Shown here: piece after piece, positions 1 to 8,206 of the stretch | Position numbering within the stretch: the stretch's first letter is position 1 | How the letters are laid out: every line of letters starts with the position of its first letter | Assembly: GCA_963743275.1 (NCBI GenBank) | Contig: CAVUPB010000011.1 | Coordinates: forward strand, 1 to 64,000 | Reading direction: 5' to 3' | Source: JALYLC01 sp963743275 | Lineage (GTDB): Bacteria > Actinomycetota > Thermoleophilia > Gaiellales > JALYLC01 | Length of the DNA stretch: 64,000 bases | Translations under genes and position numbers: made by a program | Notes under the pieces: generated by a model | What the model saw: only the letters and a program-made list of their open reading frames with translations | Told to the model about the DNA's origin: nothing | Database searches by the model: none

Positions 1-121
1 CCTAGCCGATCGCGGCGCGCTCCGCGAAGACGTTCGTTACAAGCTACCGTTCCTCCATGGCCGCACGAAAATCGCTGCACGTCCCACAATCGCGATCTCC
101 GCGCGGAGCGAGCGTGCTCGC

Positions 122-1429
122 TTGGCGCCGGTGACCGACGACCTCTCGCGCAGCGAGACGCCGAGCGATCGGCTCGACGTGCAGGTTTCGTTCGCCGTCG
201 GCTCGGTCGACGCCGTCACCGTGCGCAAGGGCCTCACGGCGGTCACCAAGCCGTCGCGCGAGGCCGCCTGGCGCGGCCCGACGCGCTTCGCCGCGCGCAT
301 CCACGAGACGCTCGCCGAGTTGCACGAGCTCGTGCGCGAGCGGCATCCGGGCTGCGTCTCGCTCTCGGAACACGCGATTCTCTGCGTCGACAAGGCCCTC
401 GGCCAGTTCAGCGCCTCCGATCCCGACATGGACGCGTTGCGCGTCGAGGTGCGCGAGCTGCACGTGGCCGCGTGCCGCGCCGTTCCGCCGAAGCCCGAGG
501 CGCTCGCCGCGCGGCTCGTCGAGCTGGCCGAGAAGACCGAGCGCGACTGGATGGAAGACGCACCCGAGCGCTATCGCGACGTGCTCGGGGACGAAGGCCT
601 CGCGGCGCTCGACGCGATCCTGACGCGCAAGCTCGGCGACCTGCCGCTCGATTCGGCCGCCGCGCTCTCCCACGCCGGCCTCACGCTGCGGGCGATGAGC
701 GAATCGCTCGCCCGCGCGCTCGGCGACATCGACCGCCTCGTCGCAGGGTTGGCGCGCGATCTCACGACGCCGGGCCGCTACGTCCGCATCGCGCACGAGC
801 TGGAGGTCACCGGTCGCCGCGAAGACGCGGTCGCCTGGCTGCAGCGCGGCGTCGCCGAGCACGGCGCGGCCGACGACACGCTGCGCGAGGCGCTCGTGAT
901 CGCCTACCTCGACGGCGATCACCGCGAGGAGGCCATCGCCCTCCTCCGGGCCGAGCTCACGCGGGCCCCGAGCGCGCAGCTCACGGCCGAGCTGCTCGGC
1001 GCCGCGGGCGAGCAGCGCGACGCACAGCGCGACTGGGCGCACGCCGTGTTGACGCAGGCGGCCGAGCGCGACGGCGACGCCGGCGAGCTCGTGACCGCGT
1101 TGCTTGCCGACGGCGCCACTGCCGCGGCGCTGGCCGCGGCGACGCGGCTCCCCGTTCCCGTGCCGGTGCGCATCGAGCTCGCGCGCATCGCAGCCGTCGA
1201 CGACCTCGACGCGGCGCTCCAGCACTACCGCCTGCTGGTCGCGGCCGAGCTCGAGACCTCCGAGCGCGAGAGCTATGCCAGCGCGATCCGCCACCTGCGC
1301 GCGATGCGCAAGGCCGCCGAGGCGCACGGCCGCGGCGACGAGGTCGTCGCGTTCGCCCGCGCCGCGCGCGAGGAGCACACGCGCCGGCGTACGCTCGTGA
1401 TGATGCTCGACAAGCTCGGCTGGTGGTAG
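122..1429 (+). CDS. Hypothetical helical (TPR-like) protein, possibly 5'-partial
   Basis: I do not recognise the family. The protein (about 435 residues) is almost entirely predicted helix, rich in Ala, Arg, Glu and Leu. Its C-terminal half has helix-turn-helix pairs such as 'DAVAWLQRGVAEHG' followed by 'EEAIALLRAEL', which suggests TPR-like repeats and a scaffolding or regulatory role. There is no signal peptide or membrane segment, so it is probably cytosolic. The reading frame stays open to the left edge of the window, so the gene could begin upstream. However, third-position GC drops before about base 120, which favours a start at TTG 122 or GTG 131. It converges on the methyltransferase gene with a 16-base gap. 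Confidence 0.6.
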   Translation: MAPVTDDLSRSETPSDRLDVQVSFAVGSVDAVTVRKGLTAVTKPSREAAWRGPTRFAARIHETLAELHELVRERHPGCVSLSEHAILCVDKALGQFSASDPDMDALRVEVRELHVAACRAVPPKPEALAARLVELAEKTERDWMEDAPERYRDVLGDEGLAALDAILTRKLGDLPLDSAAALSHAGLTLRAMSESLARALGDIDRLVAGLARDLTTPGRYVRIAHELEVTGRREDAVAWLQRGVAEHGAADDTLREALVIAYLDGDHREEAIALLRAELTRAPSAQLTAELLGAAGEQRDAQRDWAHAVLTQAAERDGDAGELVTALLADGATAAALAAATRLPVPVPVRIELARIAAVDDLDAALQHYRLLVAAELETSERESYASAIRHLRAMRKAAEAHGRGDEVVAFARAAREEHTRRRTLVMMLDKLGWW

Positions 1430-1445
1430 CCGCCGCCGACGGGTC

Positions 1446-2162
1446 CTACGCGGTGGCGACGACGTAGAACTGCCCGCCGATGGGCTTCGTGCCCACCGGG
1501 AACCTGCCCGCGACCGCCTGCCGGTGCGAGCAGACGCAGACGGGCGCGAGCCGGGCCTCGCGGCACTCGCGCACGAGCCAGCTGAGCGGCGGCCGCTGCA
1601 CGTACTGGTCGTCGTCGCGCTCCTCGTCGGGCCGGAGGCCCTTGCGCGGCAGGACGACGTTGCGCAGCATGCGCGGGAGCATGCGGTTGAGCGCGTAGGG
1701 CGTGCGCAGGCTGAGCAGCGCGACACCGCCCGGCTTGAGGACGCGCGCGATCTCGAGCAGGCAGGCGACCTTGCCCGCCCGCGTGAGGTGACCGATGCCG
1801 TTGCACGCGTAGACGACGGCGTCGAGCTCGTTCTCTTCGTGCGGGAGCGCGACGGCATCGCCGATCCGGAAGCGCGCATCGATGCCGAGCGTCGCGGCGG
1901 CGGCGCGCGCCTCCTCGATCATCGACGGCGAGATGTCGATGCCCTCGGCGCGGTGGCCGAGCGCGGCCAGCGCGAGCGCCACGCGCCCGTTGCCGCAGCC
2001 GAGATCGAGCACCGAGGCGCCGGCCGGCAGGAAGCGCGCGATGAGTGCCGATTCGGCCGCATCCAGGCCCGTGTCCGGGCGATACGCGCTGCGGACATCG
2101 TCGCGCTCGTAATAGGCGCGGTTGTGCGCGCTCGCGTCATGCTGCTTGACCACTCGACTCAC
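1446..2162 (-). CDS. Class I SAM-dependent methyltransferase
   Basis: Probably methylates a small molecule; the substrate cannot be read from sequence. The Rossmann core is clear: motif I 'VLDLGCGNGRVALALAALG' near residue 50, the acidic end of beta 2 in 'AEGIDIS', then 'DAVVYACNGIGHL' and 'EIARVLKPGGVALLSLRTP', as in the Methyltransf_11/25 families. Length (about 238 residues) is normal. The start is uncertain. I chose GTG 2162; an in-frame ATG at 2225 would add 21 Arg/Gly-rich residues. A strong Shine-Dalgarno (GGAGG) actually precedes an out-of-frame ATG at 2190, which encodes nine codons and stops across the GTG (GTGA overlap). That arrangement could couple translation of the methyltransferase to a short leader. 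No operon partner follows. Confidence 0.8.
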   Translation of the reverse strand: MSRVVKQHDASAHNRAYYERDDVRSAYRPDTGLDAAESALIARFLPAGASVLDLGCGNGRVALALAALGHRAEGIDISPSMIEEARAAAATLGIDARFRIGDAVALPHEENELDAVVYACNGIGHLTRAGKVACLLEIARVLKPGGVALLSLRTPYALNRMLPRMLRNVVLPRKGLRPDEERDDDQYVQRPPLSWLVRECREARLAPVCVCSHRQAVAGRFPVGTKPIGGQFYVVATA

Positions 2163-2279
2163 GTGGCCGGGCCGTTGGTGCGGATCATGGCGGCTGCCTC
2201 CGGATTCGGCCCTCCCTCGCCTCATCGTACGCCGCAAACCGGCGAGGCGCGCGCGCTGCCGCCGGCAACCGAACGGGCT

Positions 2280-2324
2280 GACGGCCTGCACGATTGGGGT
2301 CAGACCCCAATCGTGCAGGCCGTC
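2280..2324. repeat. Perfect 45-bp intergenic palindrome, TTGGGGTCAGACCCCAA family
   Basis: Two 22-base arms around a single central A form a perfect palindrome whose core is ATTGGGGTCAGACCCCAAT. It lies between the methyltransferase start and the secreted protein's stop codon. It belongs to the repeat family also found near 10.47, 20.7-20.9, 23.73, 46.44 and 51.62-51.73 kb. It could act as a bidirectional hairpin or as a REP-like mobile repeat; no T-run follows either arm. Confidence 0.85.
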
Positions 2325-2332
2325 GCATCGCG

Positions 2333-2755
2333 CTACGGCTGGGCCGGGCCCGCGCCGAACCCGTCCTGGGTGGCGGTCACGTTGTACGAGGCGTCGAGCT
2401 TGACGGTCACGTAGGAGCCGTCGGCCTTCTTGATGTGCGCCTCGTAGGTCGCGCCGCCCGAGTCGCTCTCGACCCGGATGATGGTGCCGCCGGGGACGGC
2501 GGCCTGCGCGGCGGCGGTCACCTTGTCGGCCGCGGTGCCGGTCAGCAGCGTCTCGTTCGGGCCGTGCGCGACCGCGGCGGGATCGCCTGCGGGCGCGTTC
2601 GCCGGTGCGGTCGCGGTGGCGGTCGTCGCCGTGCCCGTGGCAGCCGGCGACGTGCTGCTCGCGGCGCCGGCAACACCGGCGCCGACTGCGGCGATGGCAA
2701 GCGTCGCGGCGGCGGCGGCGCCCCATCTGCGGATCTTCGAAGTCCTGACAGCCAT
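2333..2755 (-). CDS. Secreted PepSY-like protein
   Basis: A small exported protein (140 residues). The N-terminus has a basic stretch (residues 1-10), a hydrophobic Ala-rich segment 'LAIAAVGAGVAGAA' that fits a signal peptide, then a low-complexity Ala/Thr linker (about 35-65). The C-terminal domain (about 70-140) has the PepSY look: alternating strands 'TIIRVESDSGGATYEAHIKK' and 'YVTVKLDASYNVTATQ'. PepSY domains often inhibit proteases or modulate cell-wall enzymes; that role is inferred. ATG 2755 was chosen over an upstream in-frame start because GAGGACGAG precedes it and the signal peptide begins there. The 3' end abuts the 45-bp palindrome and the 5' side faces a structured palindromic element. 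Confidence 0.75.
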   Translation of the reverse strand: MAVRTSKIRRWGAAAAATLAIAAVGAGVAGAASSTSPAATGTATTATATAPANAPAGDPAAVAHGPNETLLTGTAADKVTAAAQAAVPGGTIIRVESDSGGATYEAHIKKADGSYVTVKLDASYNVTATQDGFGAGPAQP

Positions 2756-2820
2756 GATCTCGTCCTCTCGTCGGGTTGTGCCGGTGCTTCCCGGCACACC
2801 CACGATCCCGCGCGAAGCTG

Positions 2821-3098
2821 AGAAGCTCTAACTGAATGAGCGTGGCGTCTGGAGCGCGTGGATCGCCTGCGGTCTGGCGCTCGCGCGCTGCGCGGACTCC
2901 CGCCAGACCTACGGCGACCCGCACCCCGCTCGCCGGCCACTGGTGGTGTCCTCATAGCTCGTGGGCGAGCGGGGTGCGGGGCGTCGCAGGAGCACCGCCC
3001 GCCTCTTGGAAAGGCGTCCCGCCTGTCCTGCGAGGCGGCCGGCACTCCTGCTCGCTCCACCCACCCCAGCCACTCACGCTCATTCAGTTAGAGCTTCT
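2821..3098. repeat. MITE-like element with 23-bp perfect terminal inverted repeats
   Basis: The ends (2821-2843 and 3076-3098) are exact reverse complements over 23 bases (AGAAGCTCTAACTGAATGAG...). Inside are further stems: a perfect 15-bp pair at 2920-2934 and 2964-2978 with a 29-base loop, and a 9-bp pair at 2871-2879 with 2901-2909. There is no ORF of coding character within. The size (278 bp), terminal inverted repeats and non-coding interior fit a miniature inverted-repeat element. A structured RNA is the alternative. No clear target-site duplication is visible. It fills most of the gap between the secreted protein and the cupin gene. Confidence 0.65.
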
Positions 3099-3148
3099 AA
3101 AGACGACGGCGAGCGCTGCCTAAGATCCTCCGAAGAAGCCTCCGGCGG

Positions 3149-3643
3149 TCACTCGCTCTCGGCGGCGAGCTCGGCGATGAGGGCGTCGAGTTCGGGGACT
3201 TCGGCGCGCAGGCTGGGGAGGTTGACGACGATGCCTTCCTGGGTGCTGCGTGCCAGTACGACGATGGCTTCGTGGTCGGGCGAGGGGTTCTCCTCGCGGT
3301 GGGGGACGTAGGGCGGGACGTAGATGTAGTCGCCGGGCCCGGTTTCGACGCGGCGTTCCTGGCCGTCTTCGAGGAACACGAAGACGGGGTGGCCGGAGAC
3401 GATGTAGATGCCGGTTTCGGCCTCGCCGTGGTGGTGGTCGGCGGAGACCATGCCGGGGCCGACGTGGTTCTTGCCCATCCAGATCTTGCGCGAGCCGTTG
3501 CGTTTGCCGGAGATCGCCTCGTAGCGGCGCATGCCGGGCGTTTGCGCGGTGTCCTCGCTGAGCTCGTCGTGCCCGGTGTGGTGCAGGCGCCGGTGCCAGG
3601 CCTCGGTGCCCGCGTCGTGCGGATGCTCGTGATCGGCGGCCAT
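3149..3643 (-). CDS. Cupin-domain protein (aromatic degradation cluster)
   Basis: A single-domain cupin of 164 residues. Cupin motif 1 is visible as 'SADHHHGEAETGIYIVSGHP' (about 68-87), with the clustered His and Glu that normally bind a metal. Motif 2 is 'GPGDYIYVPPYVPHREENP' (about 105-123). The N-terminus is His-rich. Cupins of this size are dioxygenases, isomerases or sugar/acid-binding proteins; the specific reaction is not apparent. Only three bases separate it from the upstream cupin, so the two are co-transcribed, and they lie 3' of the aldehyde dehydrogenase on the same strand. A role in ring-cleavage chemistry is inferred from that position. Confidence 0.8.
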   Translation of the reverse strand: MAADHEHPHDAGTEAWHRRLHHTGHDELSEDTAQTPGMRRYEAISGKRNGSRKIWMGKNHVGPGMVSADHHHGEAETGIYIVSGHPVFVFLEDGQERRVETGPGDYIYVPPYVPHREENPSPDHEAIVVLARSTQEGIVVNLPSLRAEVPELDALIAELAAESE

Positions 3644-3646
3644 CGG

Positions 3647-4018
3647 CTACCCGCGCTCGAGCGGGACGGCCTCGACGGTGCGCTCGCCGCCGGCGCTGCC
3701 GGTGTTGGGCGTGCCCGCGCGCTCGATCAGCAGGACGTGCGCCTCGCCCTCGGGCACGTCCGGGCAGTGCTCGACTCCGTGCGGGACGACGATCATCTCG
3801 CCCTCCTCGATCCACTCGTCGCCGTCGCGGAAATGCATCAGGAGCCGGCCCTTGACGACCAGGAAGAGCTCGTCCTCCTCGTCGTGGTGATGCCACACGA
3901 ACGCGCCCTGCACCTTGACGATCTTGACCTGGAAGTCGTTGACCTCGCCCGCGATGCGCGGGCTGTAGTGGTCGTCGATGCGGCTGAAGGCCTCTGCGAG
4001 GTTGAGCTTTCTTGGCAT
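3647..4018 (-). CDS. Small cupin protein
   Basis: A 123-residue cupin_2-type protein. The metal-binding motif is 'FVWHHHDEEDELFLVVKGRL' (about 40-59) and the second motif is 'EGEMIVVPHGVEHCPDVPEG' (about 72-91), giving the usual three His plus Glu ligand set. The N-terminus 'MPRKLNLAEAF' and the C-terminal 'TPNTG...ERTV' are typical of a widespread small cupin family of unknown substrate. The gene lies 19 bases after the aldehyde dehydrogenase stop and 3 bases before the next cupin. It is likely the third gene of a four-gene operon (decarboxylase-like, dehydrogenase, cupin, cupin). Confidence 0.85.
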   Translation of the reverse strand: MPRKLNLAEAFSRIDDHYSPRIAGEVNDFQVKIVKVQGAFVWHHHDEEDELFLVVKGRLLMHFRDGDEWIEEGEMIVVPHGVEHCPDVPEGEAHVLLIERAGTPNTGSAGGERTVEAVPLERG

Positions 4019-4037
4019 GCGAGAACCGTAGCGGCCC

Positions 4038-5513
4038 TCAGCGCGTCGAGCCGTCCAGGATCTGCAGCGTCTTCAGGTCGGAGTAGAAGTCGAGCGCGTA
4101 GTCGCCGCCCTCGCGGCCGATGCCGCTGATGCCGATCCCGCCGAACGGGGCCGTGAGATCGCGGATCAGGAAGCAGTTGACCCACACCGTGCCGGCGCGC
4201 AGCGCACGGCCGACGCGCTCGGCGCGCTCCTCCGAGCCCGTCCAGATCTGCGCGGCGAGCCCGTACTCCGTGCTGTTGGCGAGCCGGATGGCCGCGGCCT
4301 CGTCGGCGAACGTCTGGAACGTCAGCACCGGGCCGAAGACCTCGCGCTGGACGATCTCGGAATCGTTCGAGGCGGGCTCGATCAGCGTCGGCTCGTACCA
4401 CAGGCCGTCGGGCGTGTGGCGCTTGCCGCCGCGCACGACGCGATCGCCCGCGGCGCGCGCGCGCTCGACGAACCCCTCGACGCGCGCGAGGTGGTCGGGG
4501 TGGATGAGCGGGCTGACGGTCGTGGCCGGATCGCGCGAGTCGCCGAGCACGTGGGCGTCGGCGTAGCGGTCGAACGCCTCGAGGAACGGCGCGCGGATCG
4601 ACTCCTCGACGAGCAGGCGGGTGCCCGCGAGGCACACCTGGCCTCCGTCGTCGTACTGCCCGGCGGCCTTCTTCGCCGCGGCCTCGACGTCGGCGTCGGC
4701 GAACACGATCAGCGGGCTCTTGCCGCCCAGCTCGGCCGTGAACGGGACGATGTTGGCCGCCGCGGCCACGCCGATGTGGCGCGCGGTCTCGGGCGAGCCG
4801 GTGAACGAGATCCGCCGCACGCGCGCGTCGGCGACGAGCGCGGCGCCGATCTCCTCGCCGATGCCCTGCACGATGTTGAAGACGCCCGGCGGCAGACCGG
4901 CCTCGTCGACGAGATCGGCCAGCAGCGAGCACGAGAGCGGCGACCACTCGGCCGGCTTGAGCACGACGGTGCAGCCGGCCGCGAGCGCGGGCGCGGTCTT
5001 CCACGTCGAGAGCATGAACGGCGCGTTCCACGGGGTGATGACGACGGCCGGGCCGCTCGGCATGCGCTCGACGCGGTTGCGGGTGCCGTTCGACTCCCAT
5101 ACGCGCTCCTCGTAGGCCGCCGCGAGCTCGGCGTACGCGCGGTAGTTGCGCGCGCCGCGCGGGATCACGCGCAGCCGCAGCGACTCCTCGAGCATCGCCA
5201 TGTCGAGGCACTCGACGGGCGCGATGCGCTCGACGTTCGCGTCGATCAGGTCGGCCAGCCGCTCGAGGTGGACGGCGCGGCCCGCGGCGCCGAGCGCGGC
5301 CCAGGCGGGAAACGCGTCGACCGCAGCCGAGATGGCCAGGTCGGCGGTCTCGGCATCGCCGCGCGACACCTCGGCGAGCAGCGACCAGTCGAGCGGCGAG
5401 CGGTCCTCGAACGTCTCCGCGCCGGGGATGCGGCGGCCGCCGATGTAGTGGTCGACCGAGACGTCGGCGCCCGCGACGCGCACGCGGGCGTGCTCGCTCG
5501 CGAGCGACGCCAT
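4038..5513 (-). CDS. Aldehyde dehydrogenase (HpaE / hydroxymuconic semialdehyde type)
   Basis: NAD(P)+-dependent oxidation of an aldehyde to an acid. The protein is 491 residues, the normal family length. Visible landmarks are the NAD-binding 'VVITPWNAPFMLSTWKTAPA', the 'KPAEWSP' lysine, the 'SFTGSPETARHIG' glycine loop, the general-base Glu in 'TAELGGKSP', the catalytic Cys in 'GGQVCLAGTR', and 'EVFGPVLTF' near the C-terminus. The start ATG (5513) shares one base with the upstream stop (TGATG), so translation is coupled. Next to the FAH hydrolase and extradiol dioxygenase, the likely substrate is a ring-cleavage semialdehyde such as carboxymethyl-hydroxymuconic or 2-hydroxymuconic semialdehyde. 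That substrate is inferred from context. Confidence 0.88.
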   Translation of the reverse strand: MASLASEHARVRVAGADVSVDHYIGGRRIPGAETFEDRSPLDWSLLAEVSRGDAETADLAISAAVDAFPAWAALGAAGRAVHLERLADLIDANVERIAPVECLDMAMLEESLRLRVIPRGARNYRAYAELAAAYEERVWESNGTRNRVERMPSGPAVVITPWNAPFMLSTWKTAPALAAGCTVVLKPAEWSPLSCSLLADLVDEAGLPPGVFNIVQGIGEEIGAALVADARVRRISFTGSPETARHIGVAAAANIVPFTAELGGKSPLIVFADADVEAAAKKAAGQYDDGGQVCLAGTRLLVEESIRAPFLEAFDRYADAHVLGDSRDPATTVSPLIHPDHLARVEGFVERARAAGDRVVRGGKRHTPDGLWYEPTLIEPASNDSEIVQREVFGPVLTFQTFADEAAAIRLANSTEYGLAAQIWTGSEERAERVGRALRAGTVWVNCFLIRDLTAPFGGIGISGIGREGGDYALDFYSDLKTLQILDGSTR

Positions 5514-6322
5514 CAGCCGCCCGTCCGCAGGTCGCCCTCGTTCGACTGGTCGTCGACCGTGTACGCGAACGTGAAGCGGAAGCCCTTGCCCATGCGCACC
5601 GGCGCGAGCGCGGTGTGCTCCTCGCTGGGCGCACGGAACAGCTCGAGCGAGGCCGAGCCCTCCCAGATCTGCGAGGTCGAGCGGTCGCGGCTGAGCGATC
5701 CCGCCAGCTCGTGCACCGCCGGCTTGTCGTGGAGGCCCGCGTTGAGGCGCGGGAAGTGGCGGACGTTGACCAGCTGCGGCGCGTTGTGCGTCGGGCCCGC
5801 GTCGGTGACGCTCTCGAGCGTGACCGACCCCTGCGCGAGACGGCGGTCGTTGGCCGCGAGCGTGCCACCGAACGTCGCGCCCGACTGCAGGCCGGGCTCG
5901 GCGCCGTTCTGCAGCCCGAAGTGGCGCGTCATCCAGACCGAGCCGAGCTTCTTCGGGAAGCCCTGGAACCAGCCGCGCATGAGCGCGAAGTCGCGATCCA
6001 CCCAGATGTAGGGGCAGGTCGTGACCTCCCTGCCGTTGAGCATGGCGTTGACGACGAGGAAGAACTCCATGTACTGGCTGCGCGCCGGGTCGAGCAGCTC
6101 GGTGCCGCCGTCGGTGCAGCTCTGCCAGTCGGCGAAGATCGCGGCCGCACGGCCCGGGTCCGTCGGGTGCGGCTCGAGCCCGGGCGGCAGCACGGCGCGC
6201 ACGGCCTCGGGGTCGGCCCAGTACTCGATCACCAAGAGGTCGCCGACGTAGTGCCAGGGCGGGCTCGGCACCAGCGACGAGCGTCCGCCGGGGGAGAGCG
6301 GGAGCGAGTAGCCCTTGAGCAT
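5513..6322 (-). CDS. Acetoacetate decarboxylase-fold protein
   Basis: A protein of 269 residues with the acetoacetate-decarboxylase superfamily pattern: 'WADPEAVRAVLPPGLEPHPT' near residue 40, 'YMEFFLVVNAMLNGREVTTC' in the middle and 'WFQGFPKKLGSVWMT' thereafter. The adjacent lysines in 'PKKLG' fall where the family carries its Schiff-base lysine. Relatives include true decarboxylases and proteins of unknown reaction. ATG 6322 was chosen because AAGGAGAT precedes it; the longer open frame upstream would remove the ribosome site. Its stop overlaps the dehydrogenase start by one base. It is divergent from the FAH hydrolase across about 100 bases, which must hold promoters for both operons. Confidence 0.8.
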   Translation of the reverse strand: MLKGYSLPLSPGGRSSLVPSPPWHYVGDLLVIEYWADPEAVRAVLPPGLEPHPTDPGRAAAIFADWQSCTDGGTELLDPARSQYMEFFLVVNAMLNGREVTTCPYIWVDRDFALMRGWFQGFPKKLGSVWMTRHFGLQNGAEPGLQSGATFGGTLAANDRRLAQGSVTLESVTDAGPTHNAPQLVNVRHFPRLNAGLHDKPAVHELAGSLSRDRSTSQIWEGSASLELFRAPSEEHTALAPVRMGKGFRFTFAYTVDDQSNEGDLRTGG

Positions 6323-6425
6323 CGGATCTCCTTGTGGCATCAGGCGTGCGCGGCGCGTCGCTCCGTCGGGAACAGGAATCGGCGTTCGGTAGAGTAGCCC
6401 CGCCCAGGCCACCCGAGGGAGAACG

Positions 6426-7286
6426 ATGCAACGCGTGCGGATCGATCACGACGGCGCGCCGGCCTGGGGTCGGCTGCGCGACGGCGAGATCGTCCTCGAC
6501 TCGGGCCCCGTGCTCGATCCCGCCGCGGTGACGTGGCTCGCGCCGGTCGAGCCCTCGAAGATCCTCGCGGTGCACCTCACCTACCGCTCGCGCCTGGTCG
6601 ACTACGACGCCCGGCAGCCGCCCGAGCCCTCCTACTTCATGAAGCCGCCCTCGACGCTGAACGGCCACCTCGGCGTCATCCGGCGGCCGCGCGGCGCGCG
6701 CTACCTCAACTACGAGGGCGAGCTCGCCGTCGTCGTCGGCAAGCGCATGCACGGGGTGCTCGAGCGCGACGTGCTCGACCACGTCTACGGCTTCGCGCCC
6801 GCCAACGACGTCGGGCTGCACGACTTCCGCCACGCCGACCGCGGCTCGATGCTGCGCGTCAAGGGCCAGGACGGGTTCCTGCCGCTCGGCCCCGCGCTCG
6901 TGACGAAGGACGAGTGGACGCCCGACGACGGCTACACGCTGACGACCTTCGTCAACGGCGAGGTCGTGCAGCGCGGCGATGCGGACGACATCATCTGGGA
7001 CTACCGCTACCAGCTCGCCGACCTCTCGCGGCTGATCACGCTCGAGCCGGGCGACGTCGTGCTCACGGGCACGCCGGCCAACAGCCGGCCGATGCAGCCG
7101 GGCGACACCGTCGAGGTCGAGATCGGCGGGATGCCGCGCCTCGCCAACACGGTGGTCGACTGGGACGTCGACCTGAGCGGGCCGGGCGATCAGCTCCAGG
7201 TCTCGGCCAACACGCTGCATGTCGCGCTCGCGATCCCGGAGGACGAGGCCGAGGAGCGCGTGCGCGAGGGGAGGCTCGACCCATGA
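6426..7286 (+). CDS. Fumarylacetoacetate hydrolase-family protein
   Basis: FAH-fold hydrolase, isomerase or decarboxylase of 286 residues. The C-terminal catalytic domain shows the metal site: 'YLNYEGELAVVVGKRMHG' (Glu ligands), 'VYGFAPANDVGLHDFR' (Asp ligand region) and 'GFLPLGPALVTKDEW'. It ends in 'PGDVVLTGTPANSRPMQPGD', the standard FAH signature. Meta-cleavage pathways use such enzymes for oxopentenoate hydration, oxalocrotonate decarboxylation, or HpaG-type isomerisation. The gene is followed at once by the extradiol dioxygenase (ATGA overlap), so the two are an operon. Which FAH reaction it performs cannot be decided from sequence alone. Confidence 0.87.
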   Translation: MQRVRIDHDGAPAWGRLRDGEIVLDSGPVLDPAAVTWLAPVEPSKILAVHLTYRSRLVDYDARQPPEPSYFMKPPSTLNGHLGVIRRPRGARYLNYEGELAVVVGKRMHGVLERDVLDHVYGFAPANDVGLHDFRHADRGSMLRVKGQDGFLPLGPALVTKDEWTPDDGYTLTTFVNGEVVQRGDADDIIWDYRYQLADLSRLITLEPGDVVLTGTPANSRPMQPGDTVEVEIGGMPRLANTVVDWDVDLSGPGDQLQVSANTLHVALAIPEDEAEERVREGRLDP

Positions 7287-8206
7287 TCGCACTGCGCCGC
7301 ATCCACCACGTCTGCCTGCGCGTCGCCGATCTCGACGAGGCGGTGCGCCGCTGGTCGATCGAGTTCGGGTTCAGCGAGCGCGCCGATCTCCGCACGGCCG
7401 ACCGCGCCTATCTGGCCTGCGGCTACGAGCAGTACTCGCTCGAGCTGTGGACGTCGCGCGGCGAGCCCGGGCACGAGCACTCCGCGTTCGAGCTGCGCGA
7501 GGGCTGCACGCCGGACGCCGCCGCCGCGCATCTCGACGGCCTCGGCATCGCCTGCCGGCGCGACGAGCACGATCACCTCTTCCTTGCCGACCCCGAGGGG
7601 TACGGCATCGAGATCGTGCCGTTCACGCCGCGCGACCCCTATCCCGACGTGGGCCAGACGACCGCCACGCTCCCGGGCTTCCGGGCGCGCAAGCTCGGGC
7701 ACGTCAATGTCCTGACCGGACGCCTGCACGGGATGCGCGATTTCTATCGCGATGCGCTCGGCATGGGCATCACCGACTACCTCGGCGGCGAGGGCGTGTG
7801 GTTCCATATCAATGCCGACCACCACGTCATGGCGCTGGTCGGCAAGACGCCCGCGCATTTTCATCACTTCGCGCTCGATCTCGTCGACTGGGGCACGCTG
7901 CGCGTCGCGTTCGACCATCTCGGACAGCACGGCCGCTGGCTTGGCTGGGGACCCGTGCGCCATTCACTCGGCCAGAACCTCTGCGGCTACGTGCGCATCC
8001 CGCAGGAGCACCTCTTCGTCGAGCTCTACTGCGACATGGAAGTACTCGACCTGCCACACGCCGCCCGCGAGTGGCGTGACGATCCGCGCGGCTCGAACCT
8101 CTGGGGCATCCTCCCGCCGCGCTCGTATTTCCGCTTCGACGCCGCCGCGGTCGAGTCGGAGCGGCTGCAGCTCGAGGCGCTCGGCACGCCGTTGCCGCCG
8201 CTCTAG
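7283..8206 (+). CDS. Type I extradiol ring-cleavage dioxygenase
   Basis: Cleaves a catechol-type ring next to the diol using Fe(II) or Mn(II). The 307-residue protein has two vicinal-oxygen-chelate domains: a degenerate N-terminal one (about 5-115, 'IHHVCLRVADLDEA') and a catalytic C-terminal one (about 140-265). The 2-His-1-Glu triad is visible as His in 'KLGHVNVLTG', His in 'FHHFALDL' and Glu in 'LFVELYCDM'. The start overlaps the FAH stop by four bases. With the FAH protein, aldehyde dehydrogenase and cupins it makes a compact meta-cleavage set. The substrate could be homoprotocatechuate or another catechol; sequence context does not settle it. The 3' end overlaps the next gene convergently by four bases. 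Confidence 0.87.
   Translation: MIALRRIHHVCLRVADLDEAVRRWSIEFGFSERADLRTADRAYLACGYEQYSLELWTSRGEPGHEHSAFELREGCTPDAAAAHLDGLGIACRRDEHDHLFLADPEGYGIEIVPFTPRDPYPDVGQTTATLPGFRARKLGHVNVLTGRLHGMRDFYRDALGMGITDYLGGEGVWFHINADHHVMALVGKTPAHFHHFALDLVDWGTLRVAFDHLGQHGRWLGWGPVRHSLGQNLCGYVRIPQEHLFVELYCDMEVLDLPHAAREWRDDPRGSNLWGILPPRSYFRFDAAAVESERLQLEALGTPLPPL

Noticed and set aside
2821..3123. Short frames inside the MITE-like element
   Set aside because: Their composition follows the inverted repeats, not coding sequence, and none has a ribosome site.
5514..7292. Upstream extension of the aldehyde dehydrogenase frame to 1084 codons
   Set aside because: The extra part is antisense to the FAH hydrolase and out of frame over the decarboxylase-like gene; ATG 5513 is the natural start.
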